The translations under genes and the position numbers were made by a program. Under the pieces are notes generated by a model. That model ran no database searches and was not told the origin of the DNA. It was given only the letters and a program-made list of their open reading frames with translations. Below, piece by piece: positions 16,423 to 25,464 of a stretch of DNA of 64,000 bases. The stretch is from Photobacterium angustum (lineage in GTDB: Bacteria; Pseudomonadota; Gammaproteobacteria; Enterobacterales; Vibrionaceae), in contig NZ_MSCJ01000003.1 of NCBI RefSeq assembly GCF_002954615.1, positions 930,001 through 994,000 of the forward strand, in the 5' to 3' direction. Position 1 is the first letter of the stretch, and each line of letters opens with the position of its first letter.

Positions 16423-17346
16423 TTATTGTTGTAAAAAGTTACTAATCAGTTCTGTGGTGAGTTCTGGTTGCTCATTAGTCACACCATGTGCGGTATTTGG
16501 GATAACCACGATGGGTGCTTGAGTATATTTGCTGAGTTTGATGCCATTAGATAATGGAAATATCTTATCTTTTTCACCCCAAATGAGCATGAGTTTCGGC
16601 AAATGAGTAGGATCGAATTGCTGAATACGATCACGATCTAATGGTAGCGTCTGGATCAAACTTGTGCGTTCTGGCTTCCATTGTGAAAAATAACCTTGAT
16701 AGATTTGCTCTGCAACAAAATCCGGCATTGGCTTTTTCTTCACGAAAACATTGTCGTATAAACGGCGAATACCGTTAGAGTCGCTTGGCACAAATAACGC
16801 TTCTGGTGTATTCACATTGGCACGTTTAACCAAATCAGCTAAATCGTTGTCGCTAAAAAGCGGGCCTGGACTAGCAATGATAATGGCTTTATTAATCCGC
16901 TCTGGTGTCGTCATCATATCGTAAGTAACAAAACCACCGTATGAGATACCAGCAACATTGATTTTTTGTAGTTTTAAGTGATCAACAAGTTGCCATATTG
17001 CTTGGGTTTGAGTCGCTAAACGTGCTTCTGCTTTACTTTGTGATTCACCAAACCACAGTAAATCAGGCGCGATAACATGGTAATGTTTGCTTAATTCAAG
17101 CATTTCAGCTTTCCATGTTGCCGCTGCTGTACCGCCAAAACCGTGTAATAATAATAAAGGTTCACCTTGTCCACCTTCCCAGTAAGTCAGCGTTCCGCCT
17201 TCTTTTAATGCAAGGGAATGTTTAGTAAAACCATCATCATGCAGCACGGTTTGATCATGTTCGGTTTTCCATTGAACCACTTCACAGCCATTGAGAAGAG
17301 GAAGCAAGCTGCATACCATCATAGTTATAGGTAATAAACGTTTCAT
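16423..17346 (-). CDS. Alpha/beta-hydrolase lipoprotein
   Basis: A 307-residue alpha/beta hydrolase exported as a lipoprotein: the lipobox LLNGC places the lipidated Cys at 21. The oxyanion motif LLLLHGFGGT (64-73), nucleophile Ser135 in GISYGG, acid Asp260 in WGEKDKIFP and His287 in NTAHGV form a complete catalytic triad. The nearest named relatives are C-C hydrolases and lipases; the substrate is unknown. An in-frame ATG 66 bases further upstream exists, but only the start at 17346 gives a proper lipoprotein signal. The protein should sit in the cell envelope. Confidence 0.88.
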   Translation of the reverse strand: MKRLLPITMMVCSLLPLLNGCEVVQWKTEHDQTVLHDDGFTKHSLALKEGGTLTYWEGGQGEPLLLLHGFGGTAAATWKAEMLELSKHYHVIAPDLLWFGESQSKAEARLATQTQAIWQLVDHLKLQKINVAGISYGGFVTYDMMTTPERINKAIIIASPGPLFSDNDLADLVKRANVNTPEALFVPSDSNGIRRLYDNVFVKKKPMPDFVAEQIYQGYFSQWKPERTSLIQTLPLDRDRIQQFDPTHLPKLMLIWGEKDKIFPLSNGIKLSKYTQAPIVVIPNTAHGVTNEQPELTTELISNFLQQ

Positions 17347-17617
17347 AGTGACTCGATAGTTAAAAAAGCACCGAATAATAATACAGTGTTTTATAATGAG
17401 GGGGCAAGTCATTAAAAGCGAAGTTATTGTTTGTAATTGTAAACATAGATAATAACGATTAAATGCGTTCGATGGTAATATTAAGAAGAACTGACTTGAA
17501 ACTATGGCGATGAATCACGATAATCATCGTCAACTGATTGATTATCCATTTAATATAACGGCTTAATATTCCTTTGTATTAATGCGATAGCCTCTATTTT
17601 AAGGATTAGGAGACACT

Positions 17618-18637
17618 ATGCGTGTTTTAGTTACTGGTGGCATGGGCTATATCGGCAGCCATACTTGTGTACAAATGATTGAAGCTGGTATGACACCGAT
17701 TATTGTCGATAATTTGTATAACAGTAAAGAAACAGTCTTAGGTCGCATTGAAAACCTAACAGGCATTAAACCTGCTTTTTATCACGGTGATATTCGCGAT
17801 CGTGCTTTTTTAGATAGTGTTTTCGCTGAAAATGAAATTGATGCCGTTATTCACTTTGCGGGTTTAAAAGCTGTGGGTGAGTCAGTAGAAAAGCCTCTTG
17901 AATACTATGATAATAATGTACACGGTACATTAGTGCTTGTTGAAGCGATGCGTGCGGCTGGTGTTAATGCATTAATCTTCAGTTCATCAGCAACGGTTTA
18001 TGGCGATCCTGCTTCTGTACCAATTACAGAAGACTTTCCAACCAGTGCGACCAACCCTTATGGTCGTAGTAAGCTAATGGTTGAAGAATGTTTAGCCGAT
18101 ATTCAACACGCTCATCCAGAAATGAGTATTACGTTATTGCGTTATTTTAATCCTGTTGGTTCGCACAAATCAGGTTCCATGGGTGAAGATCCACAAGGTA
18201 TTCCGAATAACTTGATGCCATTTATTTCTCAAGTTGCAGTTGGTCGCCGTGAATTCCTATCTGTGTTTGGTAATGATTACCCAACTATTGATGGAACTGG
18301 CGTTCGAGATTATATTCACGTTGTTGATCTTGCCGATGGTCATTTAGCAGCACTGAACCATAAAGGCTCTGAAGCTGGGTTACATATCTATAACCTAGGG
18401 ACAGGTAATGGTAACAGCGTACTGCAAATGGTTGATGCATTCTCAAAAGCATCAGGTGTTGAAGTAGCGTACCGCATTGCACCGCGTCGTCCAGGTGATA
18501 TTGCTGAATGCTGGGCAGATCCTGCAAAAGCAAAAGCAGAGTTGCATTGGGAAGCGAAATTAACCTTAGATGATATGACGCAAGATACTTGGCGCTGGCA
18601 GTCGACTAACCCAAATGGTTATCCAGACGCGGAATAA
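17618..18637 (+). CDS. galE: UDP-glucose 4-epimerase
   Basis: A 339-residue short-chain dehydrogenase-type epimerase. The NAD-binding VTGGMGYIGSH is at the N-terminus, the substrate Ser is in FSSSATVYG, and the catalytic Tyr-x3-Lys is in NPYGRSK. The RYFNPVGSHKSG segment is typical of GalE. It interconverts UDP-glucose and UDP-galactose for galactose use and for surface polysaccharide building. AGGAG lies just before the ATG. It is a single-gene unit here, not part of a galKTM operon, which suggests a role in cell-surface sugars as well. Confidence 0.97.
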   Translation: MRVLVTGGMGYIGSHTCVQMIEAGMTPIIVDNLYNSKETVLGRIENLTGIKPAFYHGDIRDRAFLDSVFAENEIDAVIHFAGLKAVGESVEKPLEYYDNNVHGTLVLVEAMRAAGVNALIFSSSATVYGDPASVPITEDFPTSATNPYGRSKLMVEECLADIQHAHPEMSITLLRYFNPVGSHKSGSMGEDPQGIPNNLMPFISQVAVGRREFLSVFGNDYPTIDGTGVRDYIHVVDLADGHLAALNHKGSEAGLHIYNLGTGNGNSVLQMVDAFSKASGVEVAYRIAPRRPGDIAECWADPAKAKAELHWEAKLTLDDMTQDTWRWQSTNPNGYPDAE

Positions 18638-18666
18638 TTAGCGTTAAGAGTGAATTACAAATAATC

Positions 18667-18702
18667 AAAAGGCGCTCACTTTATACTGAAGTGAGCGCCT
18701 TT
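18667..18702. terminator. Bidirectional rho-independent terminator
   Basis: AAAAGGCGCTCACTT pairs with AAGTGAGCGCCTTTT around a short loop, serving galE and the convergent YjdF gene. Confidence 0.95.
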
Positions 18703-18730
18703 TGGATATGAGCATTTAACCGCAGATATT

Positions 18731-19333
18731 TTAATCTTCGGTTTGCTTATAGGTTTTGAAAATAAAGAATAAGATTAAACTGAACAAGGCACCTAAGGTG
18801 TCAGCTAACATATCTTTCTGAGCGTCCCAAATATCTCCTTGAGAGCCTAAGAACTCAATCCCTCTTTCACCACCAGCACTTGCAGCATACCACCATTCAA
18901 TGATCTCATAGCCAGCAGCTACCGCCATGACAGCAAATAAACCAAATAAACCGGCAATAAGCGGCTTACAATGGTCTTTTCTCACTAAATATTCAGCAAT
19001 AGGGAAAGCATAAAAGCCAATCGAAAAGTGGGCAAGGCGATCAAAGTTATTACGTTGGGAACCAATTAAATCGTTGAACCAATCAAATGGGACATTCGCA
19101 AAGGTATAGTGAGCGCCGATATTGTGTAGTACTAACCATACAGCCATTAAAGCGTAAGCAAGGTTACTAAAACGATAGTAAGGGAAAGTGAAAATGAGTA
19201 ATCCAAAAATAATGATCAGCGGAATGGCTTCTGCTATCCATACTTCTCTAAAAACAGGGTTAATTCCTAAAATGATGAAAAAGAGGGTATAGGAAACGGC
19301 TAACCATAATGGGAATTTATTTTCTGACATCAT
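18731..19333 (-). CDS. DUF2238 (YjdF-like) membrane protein
   Basis: A 200-residue inner-membrane protein with about six helices. Family landmarks are HNIGAHYTFANVPF, NNFDRLAHFSIGFYAFPIAEY, AAGYEIIEWWYA and AQKDMLADTLGALF, all rich in conserved polar residues within membrane segments. This is DUF2238/YjdF, whose function is not established. The double ATG at the start leaves a one-codon doubt. It is divergent from the DEAD-box helicase gene. Confidence 0.88.
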   Translation of the reverse strand: MMSENKFPLWLAVSYTLFFIILGINPVFREVWIAEAIPLIIIFGLLIFTFPYYRFSNLAYALMAVWLVLHNIGAHYTFANVPFDWFNDLIGSQRNNFDRLAHFSIGFYAFPIAEYLVRKDHCKPLIAGLFGLFAVMAVAAGYEIIEWWYAASAGGERGIEFLGSQGDIWDAQKDMLADTLGALFSLILFFIFKTYKQTED

Positions 19334-19455
19334 ACATCCTTATTGAATAAATCTTCGCTAGATTAGACTAAATGCTCATTTCTTTCCAATTCGCTTTTAT
19401 CTACCGCTTTATGAGAAAATGAAAAAGGTAAATATGCTTTCTTAATCAGAACTTG

Positions 19456-19464
19456 TGTTATAAT
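19456..19464 (+). promoter_or_regulatory. Extended -10 promoter of the helicase gene
   Basis: TGTTATAAT (TGn plus a consensus TATAAT) lies about 90 bases before the TTG start of the DEAD-box gene, implying a leader of around 80 bases. The -35 is poor. Confidence 0.45.
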
Positions 19465-19553
19465 CCACGGCTAATGTTTTTCACGTTATTGTGATATTCA
19501 TCATAGTTAACTGTAAACTCTATCCAAAGAGTTGTTTTTACCGGAGCGTCATT

Positions 19554-20894
19554 TTGCATTTTAAAGATCTTGGATTAGACCCACGCCTACTGAAAAAAAT
19601 CAATCACTTGGCGTTTGATCGAGCAACCGAAATTCAGCAAACAGCAATTCCTGTTGCTATCGCAGGCAAAGATATCTTAGCCTCATCGAAAACGGGTTCC
19701 GGTAAAACATTGGCGTTTTTGCTTCCTGCAATGCAGCGTATGTATCGTAGTAAGCCATTTACACGTCGTGATCCTCGAGTACTGATCCTGACACCAACGC
19801 GTGAATTGGCTAAACAAGTTTTTGCTCAATTACGCACGTTAAATGCAGGTACACCTTATGACGGCACCTTGATTGTTGGTGGTGAAAACTTTAATGATCA
19901 AGTTAAAGCACTTCGTAATGACCCTATGTTTGTTGTCGCAACACCGGGTCGTTTAGCTGATCACCTAGAGCACCGTAGTACGCACCTTGACGGTTTAGAA
20001 ATGCTAATCCTTGATGAAGCAGACCGTATGCTTGATTTAGGTTTTGAAGCACAACTTCGTCGTATTAACGAAGCGGCTAATCACCGTCGTCGTCAAACGT
20101 TAATGTTCTCTGCAACGCTAGACCATTCAGATGTAGTTGAAATTGCATCCGAAATGCTTGATAACCCTAAGCGTATTTCGATTGGTCACTCAGCGGAAGA
20201 GCATAAAGATATTACTCAACGTTTTATTCTTTGTGACCATTTAGATCATAAACAAGCGTTACTGGATAAAATCTTAGAAACCCAAGATTACAAACAAGTT
20301 ATCATCTTTACTGCAACCCGTGCTGATACTGATCGTTTAACCGCTGAACTAAACGAGCGCAAGCTAAAAGCCGTTGCATTAAGTGGCAGCTTAAACCAGA
20401 ACCAACGTAATAGCATCATGAGCCAATTTGAGCGCACATGTCATAAGATCCTTGTTACAACGGATATTGCTTCTCGTGGTTTAGATATTGATAACGTATC
20501 ACTGGTTATTAACTTCGATATGCCTAAACATGCGGAAGAATATGTACACCGTGTAGGTCGTACTGGTCGTGCGGGTAACAAAGGTGATGCTGTATCACTA
20601 GTCGGCCCTAAAGACTGGAAGAGCTTTAAAAACGTTGAAGCATTCTTAAAACAGAAGATTGAATTTACTACTATCGAAGGGTTAGAAGGTAAGTTTAAAG
20701 GGTTGAAACCTGCGCCTAAGAAGAAGTTTATTAAGAAGAAACCAACAGGCGATAAAGTGGTTGCTCAGAAGCAGCAAGCTCCTCGTGCTAAGAAGAAAGT
20801 GGATAAACGTTTTTACGAAAACCAAGCGGTGGGTAATGACGTATTTATGCCGAAGAAAAAGCGCAATACAGACGTGAGTAAAGATGGCGAATAA
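19554..20894 (+). CDS. DEAD-box ATP-dependent RNA helicase
   Basis: A 446-residue RNA helicase with all family motifs: SKTGSGKT (I), PTRELA (Ia), TPGR (Ib), LDEADRMLD (II), SATL (III), VTTDIASRGLDI (V) and HRVGRTGRAG (VI). A basic Lys-rich tail (about 395-446, with KKKFIKKKPT) should help RNA binding. It unwinds RNA during ribosome assembly, decay or cold growth; it is in the SrmB/RhlE group but not clearly either. The TTG at 19554 is chosen because GGAG sits nine bases upstream and the conserved FKDLGLDPRLL begins there; a GTG at 19491 would lie in the leader. Confidence 0.92.
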   Translation: MHFKDLGLDPRLLKKINHLAFDRATEIQQTAIPVAIAGKDILASSKTGSGKTLAFLLPAMQRMYRSKPFTRRDPRVLILTPTRELAKQVFAQLRTLNAGTPYDGTLIVGGENFNDQVKALRNDPMFVVATPGRLADHLEHRSTHLDGLEMLILDEADRMLDLGFEAQLRRINEAANHRRRQTLMFSATLDHSDVVEIASEMLDNPKRISIGHSAEEHKDITQRFILCDHLDHKQALLDKILETQDYKQVIIFTATRADTDRLTAELNERKLKAVALSGSLNQNQRNSIMSQFERTCHKILVTTDIASRGLDIDNVSLVINFDMPKHAEEYVHRVGRTGRAGNKGDAVSLVGPKDWKSFKNVEAFLKQKIEFTTIEGLEGKFKGLKPAPKKKFIKKKPTGDKVVAQKQQAPRAKKKVDKRFYENQAVGNDVFMPKKKRNTDVSKDGE

Positions 20895-20914
20895 GCTCTC
20901 TATTTAATCACTGC

Positions 20915-20945
20915 AAAAAAGCCAGAGTATGACTCTGGTTTTTTT
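20915..20945 (+). terminator. Rho-independent terminator of the helicase gene
   Basis: CCAGAGT, ATG loop, ACTCTGG followed by seven Ts, with an A-tract before it. Confidence 0.9.
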
Positions 20946-20968
20946 GTCTGTTAAAAAAGATAGACGAT

Positions 20969-20996
20969 AAAAAACCAGCACTAAGGCTGGTTTTTT
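20969..20996. terminator. Second, bidirectional terminator
   Basis: AAAAAACCAGC, six-base loop, GCTGGTTTTTT. Its position just after the stop of the minus-strand SPOR gene suggests it mainly ends that transcript. Confidence 0.85.
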
Positions 20997-21016
20997 ATTG
21001 CGTAATCAAAGGTTGA

Positions 21017-21568
21017 TTAACGAAGTTGGTATACCTGACCTTCTTTGTCAGCTTTAACCGTAGCAAAGCTTAATGGAAATGGTCCTTGTGCTTGAACAGA
21101 TGCAGGTAGAGTTTGTATAGCTTGGCGAGCTTCATCTTTAGTTGCAAAGTTACCATAAATGACAGCATACCAGTTACGACCATCTACACGTTTCCAGTTA
21201 ACCCAGATAGGCTCATTACCTGTAATTGGTTGTAGGTAACCACGTAAATTGCGCTCTTCACTTAGTGCTAATATTTGTACTGTGTAACGAGAAGGGGAAA
21301 TATCACCAAATGCTTGGTCATTAGTCATTGATGTTTCATCTTCAAGATGCGCATTATTGTTGTCGATATAATCGCTATCAATCACTGGCGGTGGCGTAAC
21401 TGTTGTTTCAGGAACGACAGTATCAGCTGGCTTTTCACACTGAAAATTAGCACCATCAATTTTTGATGGCATAAGGTAACCTGAATCGCATGGGCTATCA
21501 GAAGATGCACAACCAGATAGAGCTAATAGGCCTAAAAGAGTAACTGCCTTACGAGTCAGCAACGTCAT
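21017..21568 (-). CDS. SPOR-domain lipoprotein (copy 1)
   Basis: A 183-residue lipoprotein: lipobox LSGC near residue 19, an acidic, Pro- and Thr-rich linker, then a C-terminal SPOR-like domain starting at SRYTVQILALSEERNLRGYL. SPOR domains bind denuded peptidoglycan at division sites, so an envelope or septal role is likely. The ATG at 21568 is preferred to the upstream one because GGAG lies seven bases before it. Its C-terminal domain is clearly related to the protein ending at 45094 (shared pattern: VQIL/IQLLA, then YL, W, then YGxF/YGHY and a final QLR/QRIR). Confidence 0.82.
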   Translation of the reverse strand: MTLLTRKAVTLLGLLALSGCASSDSPCDSGYLMPSKIDGANFQCEKPADTVVPETTVTPPPVIDSDYIDNNNAHLEDETSMTNDQAFGDISPSRYTVQILALSEERNLRGYLQPITGNEPIWVNWKRVDGRNWYAVIYGNFATKDEARQAIQTLPASVQAQGPFPLSFATVKADKEGQVYQLR

Positions 21569-21835
21569 ACGTGTCTCCATAATCTTTGAGAGTAGATACT
21601 ATATCGAGGAAAGCCTAGGAGTAGGTTTCAATATTCAGTATCAAATTTTGTTTATTCATTGTATCTAATAAAAGCATATTCTCCGCATTAAAATAGTATA
21701 AAAAACGCTGTTTGATGATTTTTCATTCGATTAAAATACTGATTTATTAGTTTTTAATATGTTTCATTAACAATAGATTTTTGCAGTGAGAGAAAAGCAA
21801 TAAAAAAGTGACCTTATAGTATTATTCGTATTAAA

Positions 21836-21851
21836 CTGTATAAATGTACAG
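21836..21851. promoter_or_regulatory. LexA (SOS) box of umuDC
   Basis: CTGTATAAATGTACAG matches the SOS consensus CTG-N10-CAG with a mostly AT core. It lies 20 bases before the umuD start, as expected for DNA-damage control of the operon. Confidence 0.9.
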
Positions 21852-21870
21852 TTATTTTTTGGCCTGTTTA

Positions 21871-22251
21871 ATGACAGCATATCCGTATTTTATTGAATCA
21901 GTGGCGTGTGGTTTTCCATCTCCTGCTGATGGGCATCAAGAGAGTTTAGATCTTGATGAGTATTTGATTCGTCACCCGAATGCTACTTTCTTTTTACGGG
22001 CATCTGGTGAGTCTATGATTGGTGCTGGAATTTTTGATGGTGATTTGCTGGTGGTTGATCGAGCTGAAACAGTGATTCCTGGGCGAATTGTTATTGCACG
22101 TATATATGATGAGTTTACCTGTAAACGTTTAGTTCGTATAAATGATGCTTGGTGGTTAAAAGCAGAAAATTCAGCCATGAAATCATTTCCTCTACCTCAA
22201 GATGCTGAAATTTTTGGTGTCGTGACCCGTAACATTCACAATTTACTTTAA
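21871..22251 (+). CDS. umuD: UmuD, self-cleaving subunit of DNA polymerase V
   Basis: A 126-residue S24-family protein. The self-cleavage site Cys13-Gly14 in ACGFPSP, catalytic Ser48 in SGESMIGAGI and Lys85 in EFTCKRL are all present. After RecA-stimulated self-cleavage, UmuD' joins UmuC to form the translesion polymerase. The start at 21871 is chosen because the ATG at 21844 lies inside the LexA box; it leaves an N-terminal arm about a dozen residues shorter than that of E. coli. The ribosome site is weak. umuC follows 13 bases later. Confidence 0.92.
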   Translation: MTAYPYFIESVACGFPSPADGHQESLDLDEYLIRHPNATFFLRASGESMIGAGIFDGDLLVVDRAETVIPGRIVIARIYDEFTCKRLVRINDAWWLKAENSAMKSFPLPQDAEIFGVVTRNIHNLL

Positions 22252-22264
22252 TGCTGTATTTGAA

Positions 22265-23575
22265 ATGACAATGTCTGAAGTTATTACAGGTAAACACGCA
22301 CAAGTGTGGGCATTAGTGGACGCTAAGAGTTTCTATTGTTCTTGTGAACAGTTGTTTGATCCAAGCTTAGTGAATAAGCCCTTAGTTGTACTTTCTAATA
22401 ATGATGGTTGTTGTGTTGCTCTTTCTGATCAAGCAAAAGCACTCGGCATTCAACGTGGTGCGCCATGGTTTAAAGTTGAACGAGAAGCTCGTATGAAAGG
22501 TGTTCAGGTACGTAGTTCAAATTACAACTTATATGCCGATATGAGTCGTCGCTTTATTGAAGAACTCTCTAAATTTTCTCCGTGTGTTGAACAATATTCA
22601 ATAGATGAAGCCTTTGTTCGTTTAGATGGTTTTAAGTTAGAACAATTGCAAGATTATGGTCGCGAAATTAAAGACACTATTTATAAAAATATTGGATTGC
22701 CTGTTCGCGTAGGGATTGGTGCTACACCAACCTTGGCAAAATTAGCCAATCATGCAGCTAAGGTGTATGAGCGACAGGTAAATGGTGTCATTCAAATCGA
22801 CAGTGATTATAAAAGGGAATGGTTATTAGCTCGTACAGATATTCAAAATATTTGGGGAATAGGGGCAAAAACGGCAACGAAGTTACGTACATTAGGTATT
22901 GATAATGCATTACAACTATCCCAAAAGAGTGCACCAGAAATGCGTCGAGTATGGAATGTCGTTCTTGCACGAACAATAATGGAATTGCAAGGCGTTGCGT
23001 GTATTGCGCCTGGGGATATTGATGAAACCCGAAAACAAATTTTATCGAGTCGAAGTTTTGGACAAGGCATTACCGAGTTTGAAGAGTTAAAATCTGCTTT
23101 GGCTTTTCATTGCCAACGAGCGGGAGAAAAACTGCGAAAACAAGGAAGCCAAGCCAATATTGTTGGTGTGTTCTTACGTACTAATAGCTATAAGCAATTA
23201 CCACAGCGAAACCGTAGTAGTGCAGTAGCACTTATGTGTCCAAGCCAAGATAACTATAAGTTTATTGAATCAGCATTACAGCAGCTTAAACAGCTCTATA
23301 AAGAAGGCTATGAGTATCAAAAAGTTGGTGTGATATTAGATGAACTGACGCCAGCTGAAAATAATAGTTTTCAATTAGATATGTTTGATACCAGTGCTTA
23401 TGATGAATCTAAACGTCGAGAGTTAATGGCAATCACAGATATGATGAATGCGAAGTTTAAGAATGGAATTAAACCCGCATCTGTTATCGCCACCTCTAAC
23501 TGGCATATGAAGCAAGCACATCGTTCTAACCGTTGGACTACACGACTTGATGAATTACCGATTGCGAAATGTTAA
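22265..23575 (+). CDS. umuC: UmuC, Y-family catalytic subunit of DNA polymerase V
   Basis: A 436-residue Y-family polymerase. The catalytic motif ALVDAKSFYCSCEQLFDP at about residues 18-35 and YSIDEAFVRLDGF carry the metal-binding Asp and Glu, and VRVGIGATPTLAKLANHAAK is the conserved palm/thumb segment. Helix-hairpin-helix (WGIGAKTATKLR) and little-finger regions follow. It copies past DNA lesions during the SOS response. The start is ATG 22265 or 22271. It is the second gene of the LexA-box operon. Confidence 0.96.
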   Translation: MTMSEVITGKHAQVWALVDAKSFYCSCEQLFDPSLVNKPLVVLSNNDGCCVALSDQAKALGIQRGAPWFKVEREARMKGVQVRSSNYNLYADMSRRFIEELSKFSPCVEQYSIDEAFVRLDGFKLEQLQDYGREIKDTIYKNIGLPVRVGIGATPTLAKLANHAAKVYERQVNGVIQIDSDYKREWLLARTDIQNIWGIGAKTATKLRTLGIDNALQLSQKSAPEMRRVWNVVLARTIMELQGVACIAPGDIDETRKQILSSRSFGQGITEFEELKSALAFHCQRAGEKLRKQGSQANIVGVFLRTNSYKQLPQRNRSSAVALMCPSQDNYKFIESALQQLKQLYKEGYEYQKVGVILDELTPAENNSFQLDMFDTSAYDESKRRELMAITDMMNAKFKNGIKPASVIATSNWHMKQAHRSNRWTTRLDELPIAKC

Positions 23576-23686
23576 ACCTCTGTCGCGGCGAATAGTTTTA
23601 AGTTGACAAAAGCCTGACCTAAATAAAGATAAGTTGTCACATAACTCGCTTAATCTCGAGTTTTTACACGAACATTAAGGTTTTAT

Positions 23687-25057
23687 ATGCGTTATCTTGC
23701 TTTGTGTTGTGCTCTGGGCGTTATCGGGATCACAGCTTGTCATTCAGATGATAAACCCGATCCCGTTACTGAGTATCAATTTGGTACAAAAACAACTTAT
23801 GCGCCACAGCAGAAACTCAGTAGTTACCAACAAGCACCGCAAGGTTATGAGTTAGTTTATTCTGAGTTGGTCTCTCGTCATGGCTCCCGTGCACTTTCCA
23901 GTTTTAAATATGACGATATTTCAATGCAAGTTTGGCGTGAGGCACAAAAGCAAGGTGCGCTTACTCCATTAGGTGAAAAGCTAGGTGCTGAAATCGAACG
24001 TATGACTGCAGCTAACGAAGCGTTAGGTTACGGTAATTTATCCGGTTTAGGTCATGATGAATTGTTGGCGATTGGTAAGCGTGCAGCACAGCGCAATCAT
24101 TCTTTGGTTGATCAAGCAATAGAAAATCAACGTCATATTGTGGTGGAATATTCAGGTAAAGATCGCGCACTGGCAAGTGCCAATGCTTTTACTGAAGGTT
24201 TTACAGAAAATAACCAAGATCTCGCCGATTTACTGTTAGAACCAAAAGTTAACAAAGCGCAGTTGTATTTCCATAAAGAAAACAAAGAATACAATGACTA
24301 TGTTGATCACGACGCTGCATTAAGAGCGGCTATTGATCGTTTATTCGATAGCGAGAAATCTCATCAAGTAGCACAAGAAGTATTAGAAAGTATCTATAGT
24401 CCTGAGTTTGTACAACAATTAGTAAATGGTGAACTGAAGTTTTATTCAACAGAAGAGCCTGATGAGTTATTGGCAGAAAATGAAGTCGATGCAGTAATAC
24501 ATTTGTTTAACCTCTACTTAATTGCATCAGGTATGGCACAAGAAGCAGGTGAAGAACCTTGGCACTTTGAGCAATTCTTTACTCCAGAAGAAACTCAATG
24601 GTTAAGCTATGTATTAGATGGTGAAGATTTTTATGAAAAAGGCCCAAGCTTTAACAGTACTGATATTACTTACAAGATGGCATCGGTATTGGTTGATGAC
24701 TTTTTCAATGAAATCGAAAAAATTAAACAAGGTAATGAGCAGGCGGCACTAAAAGTACGTTTTGCCCATGCTGAAACTATTATGCCTTTTGCTGCCAATA
24801 TGCAATTGAAAGGTAGTGAAGAGGGTGTTGATCCTCAAACGACCTTTAGTTACGACAACAATGATTGGCACGGTAAATGGGTAGCACCTTATAGCAGTAA
24901 TATTCAGTGGGATGTGTATCGTGGTGAAGCTGATGATTTGCTTGTGAAAATGCTTTATAACGAAAAAGAAATTGGCTTTAAATCATCATGTCACCCTATT
25001 GAGGCTGGGAGCTATTTCTATCGCTTTAGTGAATTAAAGCGTTGCTATAAGCAATAA
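23687..25057 (+). CDS. MINPP-like histidine phosphatase lipoprotein
   Basis: A 456-residue branch-2 histidine phosphatase. The nucleophile motif is RHGSR (64-68) and the proton donor motif is HAE (361-363), in RFAHAETIMPF. HAE rather than HD is the mark of multiple-inositol-polyphosphate phosphatases (MINPP), which remove phosphates from phytate and other inositol phosphates. A lipobox (ITAC, Cys18) suggests anchoring in the outer membrane, facing substrate in the periplasm or outside. AAGG precedes the ATG. A role in phosphate scavenging is inferred; a Pho box was looked for and not convincingly found. Confidence 0.82.
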   Translation: MRYLALCCALGVIGITACHSDDKPDPVTEYQFGTKTTYAPQQKLSSYQQAPQGYELVYSELVSRHGSRALSSFKYDDISMQVWREAQKQGALTPLGEKLGAEIERMTAANEALGYGNLSGLGHDELLAIGKRAAQRNHSLVDQAIENQRHIVVEYSGKDRALASANAFTEGFTENNQDLADLLLEPKVNKAQLYFHKENKEYNDYVDHDAALRAAIDRLFDSEKSHQVAQEVLESIYSPEFVQQLVNGELKFYSTEEPDELLAENEVDAVIHLFNLYLIASGMAQEAGEEPWHFEQFFTPEETQWLSYVLDGEDFYEKGPSFNSTDITYKMASVLVDDFFNEIEKIKQGNEQAALKVRFAHAETIMPFAANMQLKGSEEGVDPQTTFSYDNNDWHGKWVAPYSSNIQWDVYRGEADDLLVKMLYNEKEIGFKSSCHPIEAGSYFYRFSELKRCYKQ

Positions 25058-25136
25058 TCGCTAACCGAGTTGATAGTCTATCTGTATCGTAAGATCCAAA
25101 TAGTATGTTCGCTTTTTAATACTCACATTTAATAAC

Positions 25137-25173
25137 GAGTATTTGATAGACTATTTTACTCTATCAAATACTC
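25137..25173. other. Long perfect hairpin downstream of the phosphatase
   Basis: GAGTATTTGATAGA pairs perfectly (14 base pairs) with TCTATCAAATACTC across nine bases. No T-tract follows, so it may be a terminator of unusual type or a transcript-stabilising element. Confidence 0.5.
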
Positions 25174-25233
25174 AATCGATATTTTTCAACCTTCATCACT
25201 CTATTACTATTAATCAGCAGATAGGAGTGAAGT

Positions 25234-25464
25234 ATGAAAAAATGGTTAGATAAAAATAATGATAAAAAGCTAAGAATTACAGCCGCATTGATTGCGATTG
25301 GGCTAATAGTTGCTTCGCTAATGACATCAGGATTAATCAGTGCAATTTGCGATTTAATCGCCTTTGTTATTCTTATTACAGTGGTATGGCTTAAAGTTGA
25401 TGAGAGTAAACATCACGCAATTCAAACTGTATCTAGATCCGATAGGGTTAAAATCGAACCATAA
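25234..25464 (+). CDS. Small two-helix membrane protein
   Basis: A 76-residue protein preceded by a very good ribosome site (AGGAG nine bases before the ATG), which supports it being real. It has a positively charged N-terminus (MKKWLDKNNDKKLR), two hydrophobic stretches at about 14-32 and 34-53, and a charged tail. No family is recognised and no function can be given. Confidence 0.65.
   Translation: MKKWLDKNNDKKLRITAALIAIGLIVASLMTSGLISAICDLIAFVILITVVWLKVDESKHHAIQTVSRSDRVKIEP

Noticed and set aside
17446..17466. Possible Fur box upstream of galE
   Set aside because: GATAATAACGATTAAATGC matches only about 10 of 16 fixed consensus positions, well below the three sites I kept.
23600..23645. 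Pho-box-like repeats before the MINPP-like gene
   Set aside because: AAGTTGACA and AAGTTGTCA repeat 31 bases apart, but Pho boxes need CTGTCAT-type repeats 11 bases apart; only one half resembles it.
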